NCBI RefSeq assembly: GCF_000156235.1
Contig: NZ_DS996805.1
Location: 310,001 to 374,000 of the forward strand
Length of the DNA: 64,000 bases
Reading direction: 5' to 3'
Source of the DNA: Pseudovibrio sp000156235
GTDB taxonomy: Bacteria > Pseudomonadota > Alphaproteobacteria > Rhizobiales > Stappiaceae
Below are positions 1 through 7,948 of the stretch, one piece after another. Numbering within the stretch: the first letter of the stretch is position 1; each line of letters starts with the position of its first letter. The notes beneath the pieces are model-generated. The model was given only the letters and a program-made list of their open reading frames with translations. It did no database searches and had not been told where the DNA came from. The translations under genes and the position numbers were made by a program.

Positions 1-1159
1 CATTGGAGGCGACCATGGCGAAGCCGAGCCAGATCTCAAAATGCGGATTGCCCGGATAAAGGGCTAGCGCCTTACGGAATGGCGCAATAGCCGCTTTGGG
101 CTTGCCTCCTTCGAGCAGGGCTTGTCCTTTGATCTCATAGAAGTATGGATATTCCGGAGCCTTCGCGATCAGCGCGTCGATTTTTCTGACGGCTTTGGAA
201 ACCTTATCAGAGCGCATGCTGGCAATCGCGCGGGCATACTGAGCTGCAAGGCTTTTGTCTTTGTCCGGGTAGGCCCGATAAACAGAGTTTTTGTGACTGG
301 TGAAGGCCAGCAGTTTGGCTTTGACCATATCATGCTTCAGCTGAAGGCGTTCAGGATCCTTCTTGTTGAAGTGCCTGTTTTTTTGCGCCTTGTTTTGAAG
401 TGCGTTGAAACGTGCACGCGGCATCGGGTGGCTGAGTGCGTATGGATCAACGTACTGAGCTGAGAATAGCGCCTGATCTGCCATGCGTTCGAATGTGGTG
501 AGCATGCCCTTGGCAGAAACGCCGACGCGATCAAGATAGCGCAGGGCTGCCTGGTCAGCTGCAGATTCTTCAGAGCGGCGATAGGACAGGAAGTTACGCT
601 GTGCGAGAGCGCCGCCTCCGGATACTGCCGCTGCACCGCCTCGTGCGATGGAGCTGTTGCCGGTGGTTGCGCCTGCTGCCATGGCGCCTGCACCAAGGAT
701 CATACCGATCACGGACATAATCTGTGCATTGGAGGCAGCCTGACGCATACGAACGAGGTGATTACCTGCGATGTGGCCGGTTTCGTGCGCGATCACGCCG
801 ATCACTTCGCTTGGTGTTTTGGCGTCCATGATCACGCCGAGGTTGATGAACATTCTGCGGCTGTCAGGCACAAAGGCGTTGAAGCTTTTGTCATTGACCA
901 GAATAATCTCAACCTGATTTGCAGGAAGGCCTGCAGCACGGAAAATTGGTTTGGCGTACTCGCGCAGCAAATCTTCAGTCTCAGCATCACGAACGAGGGG
1001 GAGACCCTTCTTTTGTTGAGCTTGAGCTGTGGTGATTGCCACATTAGGTACAACCAGTGAAAGTGCAGTCGCTGTGATGAGAAAATTGCGCGCAAACTTT
1101 GTTGCTTGTGATTTGACTGGTTCAATCACACGTTTCAATGCATTGTTCTTAAATTGCAC
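1..1159 (-). CDS. M48 family metalloprotease with TPR-like C-terminus (BepA-like), 3' end outside window
   Basis: The reading frame runs leftwards off the window edge, so only the first ~386 residues are visible. I start it at the GTG at 1159, which has an AGGGG ribosome site 7 bases upstream; no longer in-frame start is better placed. An N-terminal signal peptide ends near an AQA-QQ cleavage site, so the protein is probably periplasmic. The zinc site HETGH is clear (757-790), and a third ligand is likely in the EESAAD segment further on. The last ~80 visible residues look helical and TPR-like. This resembles the BepA/YfgC family, which degrades or helps fold outer-membrane proteins. The family call is firm; the exact role is inferred. 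Confidence 0.85.
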   Translation of the reverse strand, partial: MQFKNNALKRVIEPVKSQATKFARNFLITATALSLVVPNVAITTAQAQQKKGLPLVRDAETEDLLREYAKPIFRAAGLPANQVEIILVNDKSFNAFVPDSRRMFINLGVIMDAKTPSEVIGVIAHETGHIAGNHLVRMRQAASNAQIMSVIGMILGAGAMAAGATTGNSSIARGGAAAVSGGGALAQRNFLSYRRSEESAADQAALRYLDRVGVSAKGMLTTFERMADQALFSAQYVDPYALSHPMPRARFNALQNKAQKNRHFNKKDPERLQLKHDMVKAKLLAFTSHKNSVYRAYPDKDKSLAAQYARAIASMRSDKVSKAVRKIDALIAKAPEYPYFYEIKGQALLEGGKPKAAIAPFRKALALYPGNPHFEIWLGFAMVASN

Positions 1160-1327
1160 GTCAAGTCCCCTTAGTTGGCTTGGCAGGCGCAGAGCGGTTC
1201 GCACTTAAAGTACTACATAGACTTTCAAATAAGCCTTAACCACCCAAGATAGGCAGTTATTAGGCAAAATTGCTAGGTGGCCCGAAAAAATTAAAGCACA
1301 GGCTCTGAGAAGAAGAAATAAGAGGGA

Positions 1328-2488
1328 ATGCATTTGTCAGTATTAATGGGATCAAAACGGAGTGAAGTGCTGCCATTTCAAGCTATGGAAGTGCTGAATG
1401 CTGCCAATCGCCTTGAGCAGGCTGGCGAACATGTGCTGCACATGGAAGTTGGGCAGCCCGGCGCACCGGTTCCTGACTCGGTTTTGAAGGTGGCGCATGA
1501 GTATCTGTCCTCCGGACGCTTGGGCTACACAGAAGCGCAGGGCATTCCGCTGCTGAAGAAGAGCATTGCCCGCTACTACAAGCAGACCTTTGGGCTTGAG
1601 GTGCCGGAATCCCGAATCTTTGCAACCACAGGTTCTTCTGCCGGCTTCAATCTGGCGTTTTTGGCGGGTTTTGATCGGGGGGACCGGATTGCGATTACGT
1701 CTCCGGGATATCCGGCCTATCGCAATATCATCGAAGTGCTGGGCTTGGAGTGTGTGGAGATTGAGGTTGGGCCAGAGACCCGCTGGTCGCTGACACCAGA
1801 AATCCTAGAAGAGGTGCACAAGGAAAAGCCTCTCAAGGGGGTGTTGGTGGCAAGTCCGGCTAATCCGACGGGCACCATGATGTCGCCTGAAGTCCTGAAG
1901 GCTTTGGTGGAGGCCTGTGAGGCGTTGGACCTCTGGTTTATCTCAGATGAGATTTATCACGGCCTTGCCTATGACATGCAGGAGGAGACTGCGCTTCGGT
2001 TTACGGACAAGGCGATCATCGTCAACAGTTTCTCCAAGTATTACTGCATGACTGGTTGGCGTATTGGCTGGATGGTGTTGCCTGAGGTGTTGGTACGGCC
2101 GATCGAGCGTATTGCGCAGAGCCTTTACATCTCACCGCCAGAACTGGCGCAGGTGACTGCTGCGGCTGCGTTTGATGCGGTGGAAGACTACGAGATGATC
2201 AAGGCAGGCTATGCTGCGAACCGTCAGGTACTGCTGGATCACTTGCCTCAGCTGGGCTTTGATGTGCTGCCAGTGGACGGTGCTTTTTATGTTTATGCTG
2301 GTGTATCTAAGCTGACCAACGACTCCATGGAGTTCTGTCAGCGTATGCTGGCTGAGACGCATATTGCTGCAACGCCGGGTGTCGATTTCGATCTTACTCG
2401 CGGCCATCAGTACATGCGCTTTTCCTTTGCAGGGAAGGAGGCAGACATAAAGCTGGCCGTAGAGCGATTGGAAAGCTGGCTCAAGTAG
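1328..2488 (+). CDS. Pyridoxal-phosphate aminotransferase, class I/II
   Basis: A 386-residue fold-type I aminotransferase. The SPANPTG motif (around residues 176-182), the D207/Y210 pair that holds the pyridine ring, and the Schiff-base lysine K237 in SFSKYYCMTGWRIGW are all present. The substrate cannot be read from sequence; aspartate- or alanine-type specificities are typical. The ATG at 1328 lies only one base from the AGAGGG ribosome site. An in-frame TTG at 1334 or the ATG at 1346 would be better spaced, so the start may be a few codons downstream. The gene stands alone and ends at a strong bidirectional terminator shared with the converging RNase E gene. Confidence 0.88.
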   Translation: MHLSVLMGSKRSEVLPFQAMEVLNAANRLEQAGEHVLHMEVGQPGAPVPDSVLKVAHEYLSSGRLGYTEAQGIPLLKKSIARYYKQTFGLEVPESRIFATTGSSAGFNLAFLAGFDRGDRIAITSPGYPAYRNIIEVLGLECVEIEVGPETRWSLTPEILEEVHKEKPLKGVLVASPANPTGTMMSPEVLKALVEACEALDLWFISDEIYHGLAYDMQEETALRFTDKAIIVNSFSKYYCMTGWRIGWMVLPEVLVRPIERIAQSLYISPPELAQVTAAAAFDAVEDYEMIKAGYAANRQVLLDHLPQLGFDVLPVDGAFYVYAGVSKLTNDSMEFCQRMLAETHIAATPGVDFDLTRGHQYMRFSFAGKEADIKLAVERLESWLK

Positions 2489-2508
2489 GGCAGAACTAAC
2501 AACAAAAA

Positions 2509-2530
2509 AGCCCGCTCAAATGAGCGGGCT
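2509..2530. terminator. Bidirectional intrinsic terminator
   Basis: A perfect 10-bp stem (AGCCCGCTCA / TGAGCGGGCT, loop AA) is flanked by A-rich sequence on the left and T-rich sequence on the right. It serves both the aminotransferase gene (plus) and the RNase E gene (minus), which converge here. Confidence 0.9.
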
Positions 2531-2552
2531 TTTTATTTGATCTCGGATCTTT

Positions 2553-5500
2553 TTAGAAGAAAGAGCGGCGCTGCCACCAGCCGGTGCGACGTGGTGTGTC
2601 CTCATCGCTCTCAACCGCGACGGTTTCACCTTCAACCACTTTGTGAGAGGTGACGACTGGCTTGGTTGGTGCCTTTGGCTTTGCCGGGGCTTCAACTTCT
2701 ACTGCAGCCTCTACCGCTGGAGCTTCCTCAGCAACAGGAGCTTCTTCCTTTGCTTCGGTTTTTGGCTCCTCAGCTGGCTTTTCTTCCTTCGGCTGCTCAG
2801 CAACAGCGTCAGCTGTTTCAGCGACAGGCTCTGCCTCAACTTCAACCACTTCTGCGACAGGTTCAACCGGTGCTTCTACAGCAGCTGGAGCTTCTTTGAC
2901 GGCTACGTCTTCAGAAGCTTCTGCCTGCACAGCTGGTGCTTCAGTTTCTTCCTTGGCTTCAGGAGCTGCTTCTTTTTCTGCAGCAGGCTTTCTGCGACGA
3001 CGACGCGGCTTGCGTGTCTCTTTCTTTGGCTCTTCTGCAGCTTCTTCAGTTTCCGCTGTGGTTTCAGCAGGCGCAGAAGCTTCTTCTGCCGGTGCTGCAT
3101 CTTCAGCGGTTTCAGATTTTGCCTCAGCGATGATTTCTTCTACGCTGTCTGCAGTGCCTTCTTCGGAGCGCTCAGCTTCTTCAGAAGATTCTGCGCCTTC
3201 AGCTGCTTCTGCGTTCTCGCCGTTTTCATCAGATGCATTTCTGCGGCGTGAGCGACGGCCACCACGGCGACCGCGACGACGCTTACGACGACGATCATCA
3301 TCGTCTTCGCCGGCGTCTGATGCTTCCGCATCCGCAGACTTTTCTTCAGCAGCTTCTTCGTCATCGGAAGGTTGTTCTTCAGACAGATCAGCATCGTCCA
3401 GCTTCTGTTCTGCTTCAGCCTTGTCTCCACCGCGACGACGGCGGCGACGGCGGCGACGGCGACGATCGTTGCCATCTTCGTCAGAAGCTTCCTGCTTCTG
3501 TTCGTCTGCTGCTTCCTCGATCACGTCTTCATCTTCTTCAATCGGGAAGATGGTGTCTGGCTGAACGGTTGCAGGCAGCGGCTGAGTGCGTTCGCTTGGT
3601 GTTGCGAGCTCACCACGCTCCAGAGTGAAGTGCTGCTCGGTGACACTGTCGTCACCAAAAATGGAGATTTCCAGGCCGAAGCGGCGTTCCAGATCCATCA
3701 GGTGATGGCGCTTCTGGTTCAGGATGTACATTGCCACTTCGTTTGGCGTACGCAGGTTCAGGTTATGTGAGGAGCCGCGCAGTAGCTGATCTTCCAGAGA
3801 GCGGAGGATGTGCAGAGCAACGGATTCTACTGAACGTACGATGCCGGAACCATGACAGTGCGGACATACAACGGAGGAGCTTTCCAGCACGCCGGTACGG
3901 ATGCGCTGACGTGACATTTCCAGAAGGCCGAAGTGAGAAATACGGCCAACCTGAATGCGGGCGCGGTCAGACTTCAGGCATTCCTTCAGGCGACGCTCAA
4001 CAGCGCGGTTGTTGCGGTTCTCTTCCATGTCGATGAAGTCGATAACCACAAGACCGGCGAGGTCGCGCAGGCGAAGCTGTCGCGCAATCTCTTCAGCAGC
4101 TTCAAGGTTGGTTGCCTGAGCTGTGTCTTCAATATTCTGTTCGCGGGTTGCCTTACCGGAGTTCACATCGATAGCGACCAGAGCTTCTGTCTGGTTGATG
4201 ACGATGTAACCGCCAGACTTCAATGTCACCTGAGGGGAGAACATTGCATCCAGCTGAGCCTCAACACCGAAACGGGTGAAGATTGGCGTCGCGTCACGGT
4301 ATGGCTGAACATTCTTGGAGTGGCTTGGCATCAGCATGCGCATGAAGTCTTTCGCTTCACGGTAGCCTTCCTCGCCAGCAACCAGAACCTGATCGATGTC
4401 TTTGTTGTAAAGGTCGCGGATAGAACGCTTGATCAGGCTGCCTTCCTCATAAACGAGGGTAGGGGCTGCTGAATCAAGAGTCAGTTCGCGGACGTTTTCC
4501 CAAAGGCGCAGGAGGTATTCGAAGTCACGCTTGATTTCTGCTTTGGTTCTGCTTGCGCCTGCGGTCCGCAGGATAACACCCATGCCGTTTGGCACATCCA
4601 GATCACCGGCAACCTGCTTCAGGCGCTTACGGTCTGTTGGCTTGGTGATCTTACGGGAGATCCCGCCACCACGGTCGGTGTTTGGCATCAAAACAGAATA
4701 ACGACCAGCGAGGGACAGGTATGTGGTCAGAGCTGCGCCTTTGTTGCCGCGCTCTTCTTTCACCACCTGAACCAGCAGCAGCTGGCGGCGTTTGATGACT
4801 TCCTGAATTTTGTAGTTGTCGCGCAGACGGCGAGGGCGCTCGATAACTTCTTCCTGCGCTTCGTCTTCGCTTCCATCCTGCTCGTCAGCGTCAGAAGCTG
4901 CTTCCGCAGTTTCTTCTTCTGCTTCAGTCTTCTCTTCAGACGCTTCGCCGGAAGTCTCTTCCTCAGCGGTTTCTTCAGAAGTGGTCGCCTCTACAGGAGC
5001 GGCTTCCTCGGAAGCTTCTTCTGCAGGAGTTTCCTCGGAGCTTTCACCTTCTGCGGTAGCTTCATCAGCAGTCTTTGCATCTGTGTCATCTTCGTCAGAA
5101 GGTGCTTCCGCTTCGATGTCCTCGATGCTGTCGTCCTGGAACGGCGCATCCATGCTGGCGAGTGCTTCAGCTTCGTGCTCAGCTTCAAGTGCGCTGGTTT
5201 CAGCTTCAATCAGCTCAGCAACAACTTCTTCAGAAGCTTCTGCGGCTTTCGCAGCAGCGGCTTTCTGAATTTCAGCTTCACGCTTAGCTTCTTCTTTTTC
5301 ACGACGCTCGCGCTCGCGCTGGTTTGCAGCGGCTTCAGCTGCAAGCTGAGCTTCAAGAGCTTCGCGATCTTCTTTCGGAAGCTGATAATAATCCGGATGG
5401 ATTTCGCTGAATGCGAGGAACCCGTGTCTGTTGCCACCGTACTCGACAAATGCTGCCTGAAGAGATGGCTCTACTCTGGTGACTTTTGCTAGATAAATAT

Positions 5501-5621
5501 TTCCGCGAAGCTGCTTTCTGTTTGCTGCTTCAAAGTCAAATTCCTCAACCCGATTCCCGCGCACGACCGTAACCCGGGTCTCCTCCGGGTGGGTCGCATC
5601 TATCAGCATCTTGTTTGCCAT
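2553..5621 (-). CDS. rne: Ribonuclease E
   Basis: The essential endonuclease of mRNA decay and rRNA/tRNA processing and scaffold of the degradosome, 1022 residues. The S1 domain starts near residue 35 and is interrupted by a ~165-residue Glu/Ala/Ser-rich acidic insert (about 100-262), a known feature of alphaproteobacterial RNase E. The DNase-I-like catalytic core follows, with the metal-binding aspartates D484 (AIDVNSG) and D528 (VIDFIDM) and the zinc-link CPHC at 586-589. The C-terminal ~330 residues are disordered, with three arginine-rich RNA-binding patches (about 720-730, 777-795, 871-878). The protein ends in a GWW motif, which in Caulobacter RNase E recruits PNPase. The start has an AAGGA site upstream. 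An ~800-base upstream gap fits a long autoregulatory leader. Confidence 0.96.
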   Translation of the reverse strand: MANKMLIDATHPEETRVTVVRGNRVEEFDFEAANRKQLRGNIYLAKVTRVEPSLQAAFVEYGGNRHGFLAFSEIHPDYYQLPKEDREALEAQLAAEAAANQRERERREKEEAKREAEIQKAAAAKAAEASEEVVAELIEAETSALEAEHEAEALASMDAPFQDDSIEDIEAEAPSDEDDTDAKTADEATAEGESSEETPAEEASEEAAPVEATTSEETAEEETSGEASEEKTEAEEETAEAASDADEQDGSEDEAQEEVIERPRRLRDNYKIQEVIKRRQLLLVQVVKEERGNKGAALTTYLSLAGRYSVLMPNTDRGGGISRKITKPTDRKRLKQVAGDLDVPNGMGVILRTAGASRTKAEIKRDFEYLLRLWENVRELTLDSAAPTLVYEEGSLIKRSIRDLYNKDIDQVLVAGEEGYREAKDFMRMLMPSHSKNVQPYRDATPIFTRFGVEAQLDAMFSPQVTLKSGGYIVINQTEALVAIDVNSGKATREQNIEDTAQATNLEAAEEIARQLRLRDLAGLVVIDFIDMEENRNNRAVERRLKECLKSDRARIQVGRISHFGLLEMSRQRIRTGVLESSSVVCPHCHGSGIVRSVESVALHILRSLEDQLLRGSSHNLNLRTPNEVAMYILNQKRHHLMDLERRFGLEISIFGDDSVTEQHFTLERGELATPSERTQPLPATVQPDTIFPIEEDEDVIEEAADEQKQEASDEDGNDRRRRRRRRRRRGGDKAEAEQKLDDADLSEEQPSDDEEAAEEKSADAEASDAGEDDDDRRRKRRRGRRGGRRSRRRNASDENGENAEAAEGAESSEEAERSEEGTADSVEEIIAEAKSETAEDAAPAEEASAPAETTAETEEAAEEPKKETRKPRRRRRKPAAEKEAAPEAKEETEAPAVQAEASEDVAVKEAPAAVEAPVEPVAEVVEVEAEPVAETADAVAEQPKEEKPAEEPKTEAKEEAPVAEEAPAVEAAVEVEAPAKPKAPTKPVVTSHKVVEGETVAVESDEDTPRRTGWWQRRSFF

Positions 5622-6313
5622 GAAGTGAGTTCCTTAGGACCAAGCCCTGAAGACGGCGCGAGTGGCGCTGAGATTTGTACATCCCCAGGTCGGTCAACTT
5701 GTTATTTAAGTTGCTAGTAGAAAAGGCGAGACGGCGGCGCGCATGAGCACGACAGGAAGGGACCGACTGACACGTCGGCGCACTGCTTCCTACAGTGTGT
5801 TCATTTGTATTTGCGCGTAGCTTTGACAAACCGTTCGCCCTTAATGATCTCTTGTGTCCGCCCAAAAGGCGGTATGCTTTAGATAGAAGCGCTTCTTCAG
5901 GCTTCCAGTAAGTAAACAACTCTTCGTGCGCCTAGCTGCCCTACCTCTCCGAATTTTCGGGGATAAAGCACTTATCCAGAGCGACAGAAAAACTGTTCAC
6001 AACCCGCCATGAACGAAAATGTCACGGCAAAACTCTGTCTTGGTTCTCGAGCAGATTGCTCTTCCGGTTGGTTTATACCGTATCCACATCAACAAACTGG
6101 AAACGACATAAATTGCTCATATGGGCTTTTGAAGCATTCCGATCAGCTTGAAAACTGCGAAAATCTCAGGATATCAGCTTCAAAAAATATGGCTCACAAC
6201 TTTACAGAACAGTTCCAAATCGAAGTCCTAGTAAACCTTTTACGATCCATCGAGACGCTTGGCAAGCTTGGGAAAATCGATCTGGCAGTGTGTTGCTACG
6301 AAAGCTGCAGTTG

Positions 6314-6328
6314 TTAATCAATGCTTAA
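6314..6328 (+). promoter_or_regulatory. CtrA-type box upstream of amidase (distal)
   Basis: TTAA-TCAATGC-TTAA matches the TTAA-N7-TTAA core recognised by the cell-cycle regulator CtrA of alphaproteobacteria. It lies 42 bases from a second such box and ~97 bases before the amidase start. Confidence 0.5.
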
Positions 6329-6355
6329 TGAAGGGTTTGGCGGGGTGACTTTCGC

Positions 6356-6370
6356 TTAATCGTCATTTAA
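6356..6370 (+). promoter_or_regulatory. CtrA-type box upstream of amidase (proximal)
   Basis: TTAA-TCGTCAT-TTAA, a second match to the CtrA core, ends 54 bases before the amidase start codon. Centre-to-centre spacing of 42 bases (four helical turns) would place both dimers on the same DNA face. Confidence 0.5.
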
Positions 6371-6424
6371 TCGTTCAACTTGATTTAAACTAAATTGCCA
6401 GCGTTTATTGAGGGGAGTGAAAAG

Positions 6425-7681
6425 GTGAGCCGCATCAGTTATGCATTCCAGTTCTGTGCTCTCAGCTTTTATTGTTTTGCGTTTTCTCTTCTTGCAGTCG
6501 TCGCAGTGAATGGCCCGGCAACAGCGCAAAATGCAGTTTCTGTGGTCTCGGATGCACGTGTTGCAGGAGATCTGGCGCGAACACGCTTCATTCTCGATAT
6601 GGACGGTGAAGTGGGCTATAGCCTGTCATTCTTGTCTCGCCCTTATCGTCTGGTGATTGATCTTCCGTCTGTGACCTTTGAGTTTCCACGAGATTTTACG
6701 CCGAAGGGGCGGGGACTTGTGCGTTCCTGGCGTTATGGCTCCATTTCCAAGGGGCGCTCGCGTGTTGTTCTAGATCTGAACTCACCGGTGGCGTTGGACA
6801 AAACCTTTCTGCTGCCCGGTGTTCAGGATCAGCCGACGCGGTTGGTGATTGATCTGACCGAATCCTCCCCTGATGAGTTTGAAGCTTCCATTGGCCGTGC
6901 GATTTCACAGACTTTGCCGGTAGGCGCGACAGCTTCTGTTCCTGATGAGCCAAAGGCTGAGGAGCCTGCGCAAGCTGCTGACAGCAACTTGCCGGTGATC
7001 GTTATTGATCCGGGGCATGGCGGCGTTGATTCCGGAGCCGTGGGCAGTAACGGGACGCTGGAGAAGGCAATTGTGCTCAACTTTGCGCGGTTCCTGAAAC
7101 AGAAACTGGATAAACTTGGCTACTATCAGGTTCATCTAACCCGTGAAGACGACAAGTTCATTTCTCTTGGTAAGCGCACCAAGATTGCTCGTGGCAAGGA
7201 TGCTGACCTCTTTATCTCCATTCATGCGGATTCGATCACAAATGGGGCAGAGACCACGCGTGGTGCCTCAATCTACACTCTTTCAGAGAAAGCCTCTGAC
7301 CGTATGGCAGCTGCTCTGGCGCGGCGTGAAAACTATTCCGATGTAATCGGCGGTGTGGATTTTTCTGATGAACCAGAAGAAGTTACGGATATTCTTGTGG
7401 AGCTGACACGTCGCGAAACCAAGAATTTTTCGATCCATTTTGCACGATTGGTGGTTGAAGAACTTAAAAGCGCCACAACAGTTATTAAAAATCCTCTTCG
7501 TTCTGCGGGGTTTCAGGTGCTGAAAAGCCACGATGTCCCTTCCGTTTTGATCGAGCTTGGATTTCTTTCCAATAATCTGGATGAGAAAATGTTAGGTTCT
7601 GATGAGTGGCGGGAACGTGTGTCGGATGCGATTGTTCAGGCAACGAACAGTTTCTTTCGGGCCAGAATTGCGCAGCAATAG
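6425..7681 (+). CDS. amiC: N-acetylmuramoyl-L-alanine amidase with AMIN domain
   Basis: A periplasmic zinc amidase of about 418 residues that cleaves the peptide from the glycan strand and helps daughter-cell separation. I choose the GTG at 6425 because an AGGGGAG ribosome site sits 7 bases upstream; an upstream in-frame TTG at 6395 lacks one. The order is a signal peptide ending at ATAQN, an AMIN domain (roughly residues 30-140) for septal targeting, a linker, and an Amidase_3 domain starting at VIVIDPGHGG. Zinc ligands are the His of DPGHGG, the Glu of TLEK and the His of SIHAD, with the catalytic Glu in LIELGFLSN. Next downstream is PBP1A. Two CtrA-type boxes precede the gene. Confidence 0.93.
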   Translation: MSRISYAFQFCALSFYCFAFSLLAVVAVNGPATAQNAVSVVSDARVAGDLARTRFILDMDGEVGYSLSFLSRPYRLVIDLPSVTFEFPRDFTPKGRGLVRSWRYGSISKGRSRVVLDLNSPVALDKTFLLPGVQDQPTRLVIDLTESSPDEFEASIGRAISQTLPVGATASVPDEPKAEEPAQAADSNLPVIVIDPGHGGVDSGAVGSNGTLEKAIVLNFARFLKQKLDKLGYYQVHLTREDDKFISLGKRTKIARGKDADLFISIHADSITNGAETTRGASIYTLSEKASDRMAAALARRENYSDVIGGVDFSDEPEEVTDILVELTRRETKNFSIHFARLVVEELKSATTVIKNPLRSAGFQVLKSHDVPSVLIELGFLSNNLDEKMLGSDEWRERVSDAIVQATNSFFRARIAQQ

Positions 7682-7948
7682 CTGTTTGGCTGATTGTTTT
7701 TCGGGTGCGTATATGTCGCTGTTGCGGTGGGATAATTCCATAGTTCCTGCCTCAGCTTTGCCATAATGAAAAGCGATTGGGTGCCAAACTGTAACAGTGA
7801 AGTCTGGATTCGGTTCTGCTGCACTCATTCGGGCCAAGACCTCTTGACCCTTTACCGGAAATGCATCAGGAACGGCGTTTGAAACTGGCTCTGGAATGCT
7901 GGCTTCACGACTCGAACATTCTTAGCGGGAAAGCAAACGAGCCCGAAT

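Larger units (their letters stand above)
5622..6424. other. Divergent intergenic region, rne leader and amiC promoter side
   Basis: About 800 bases without a convincing gene. On the rne side there is a CCGCC/GGCGG hairpin (5858-5872) and a 12-bp perfect palindrome AGAAGCGCTTCT (5885-5896). On the amiC side there are two TTAA-N7-TTAA boxes, listed separately. The rne side probably holds a long 5' leader, as is usual for rne genes, which control their own mRNA. I could not place promoters with confidence. Confidence 0.5.

Noticed and set aside
2643..5492. Several long plus-strand frames, very rich in Ser, Ala and Leu, opposite rne
   Set aside because: They are antisense images of the Glu/Ala-rich disordered regions of RNase E. 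They have no ribosome sites and biased composition.
5858..5872. CCGCC/GGCGG hairpin upstream of rne as a terminator
   Set aside because: No T run on either side. It may be a leader structure, but there is no basis to call a terminator.
6009..6317. A 102-codon plus-strand frame between rne and amiC
   Set aside because: No ribosome site, no recognisable domain, and it runs through the region expected to be leader and promoter DNA. Low but not zero chance of being real.
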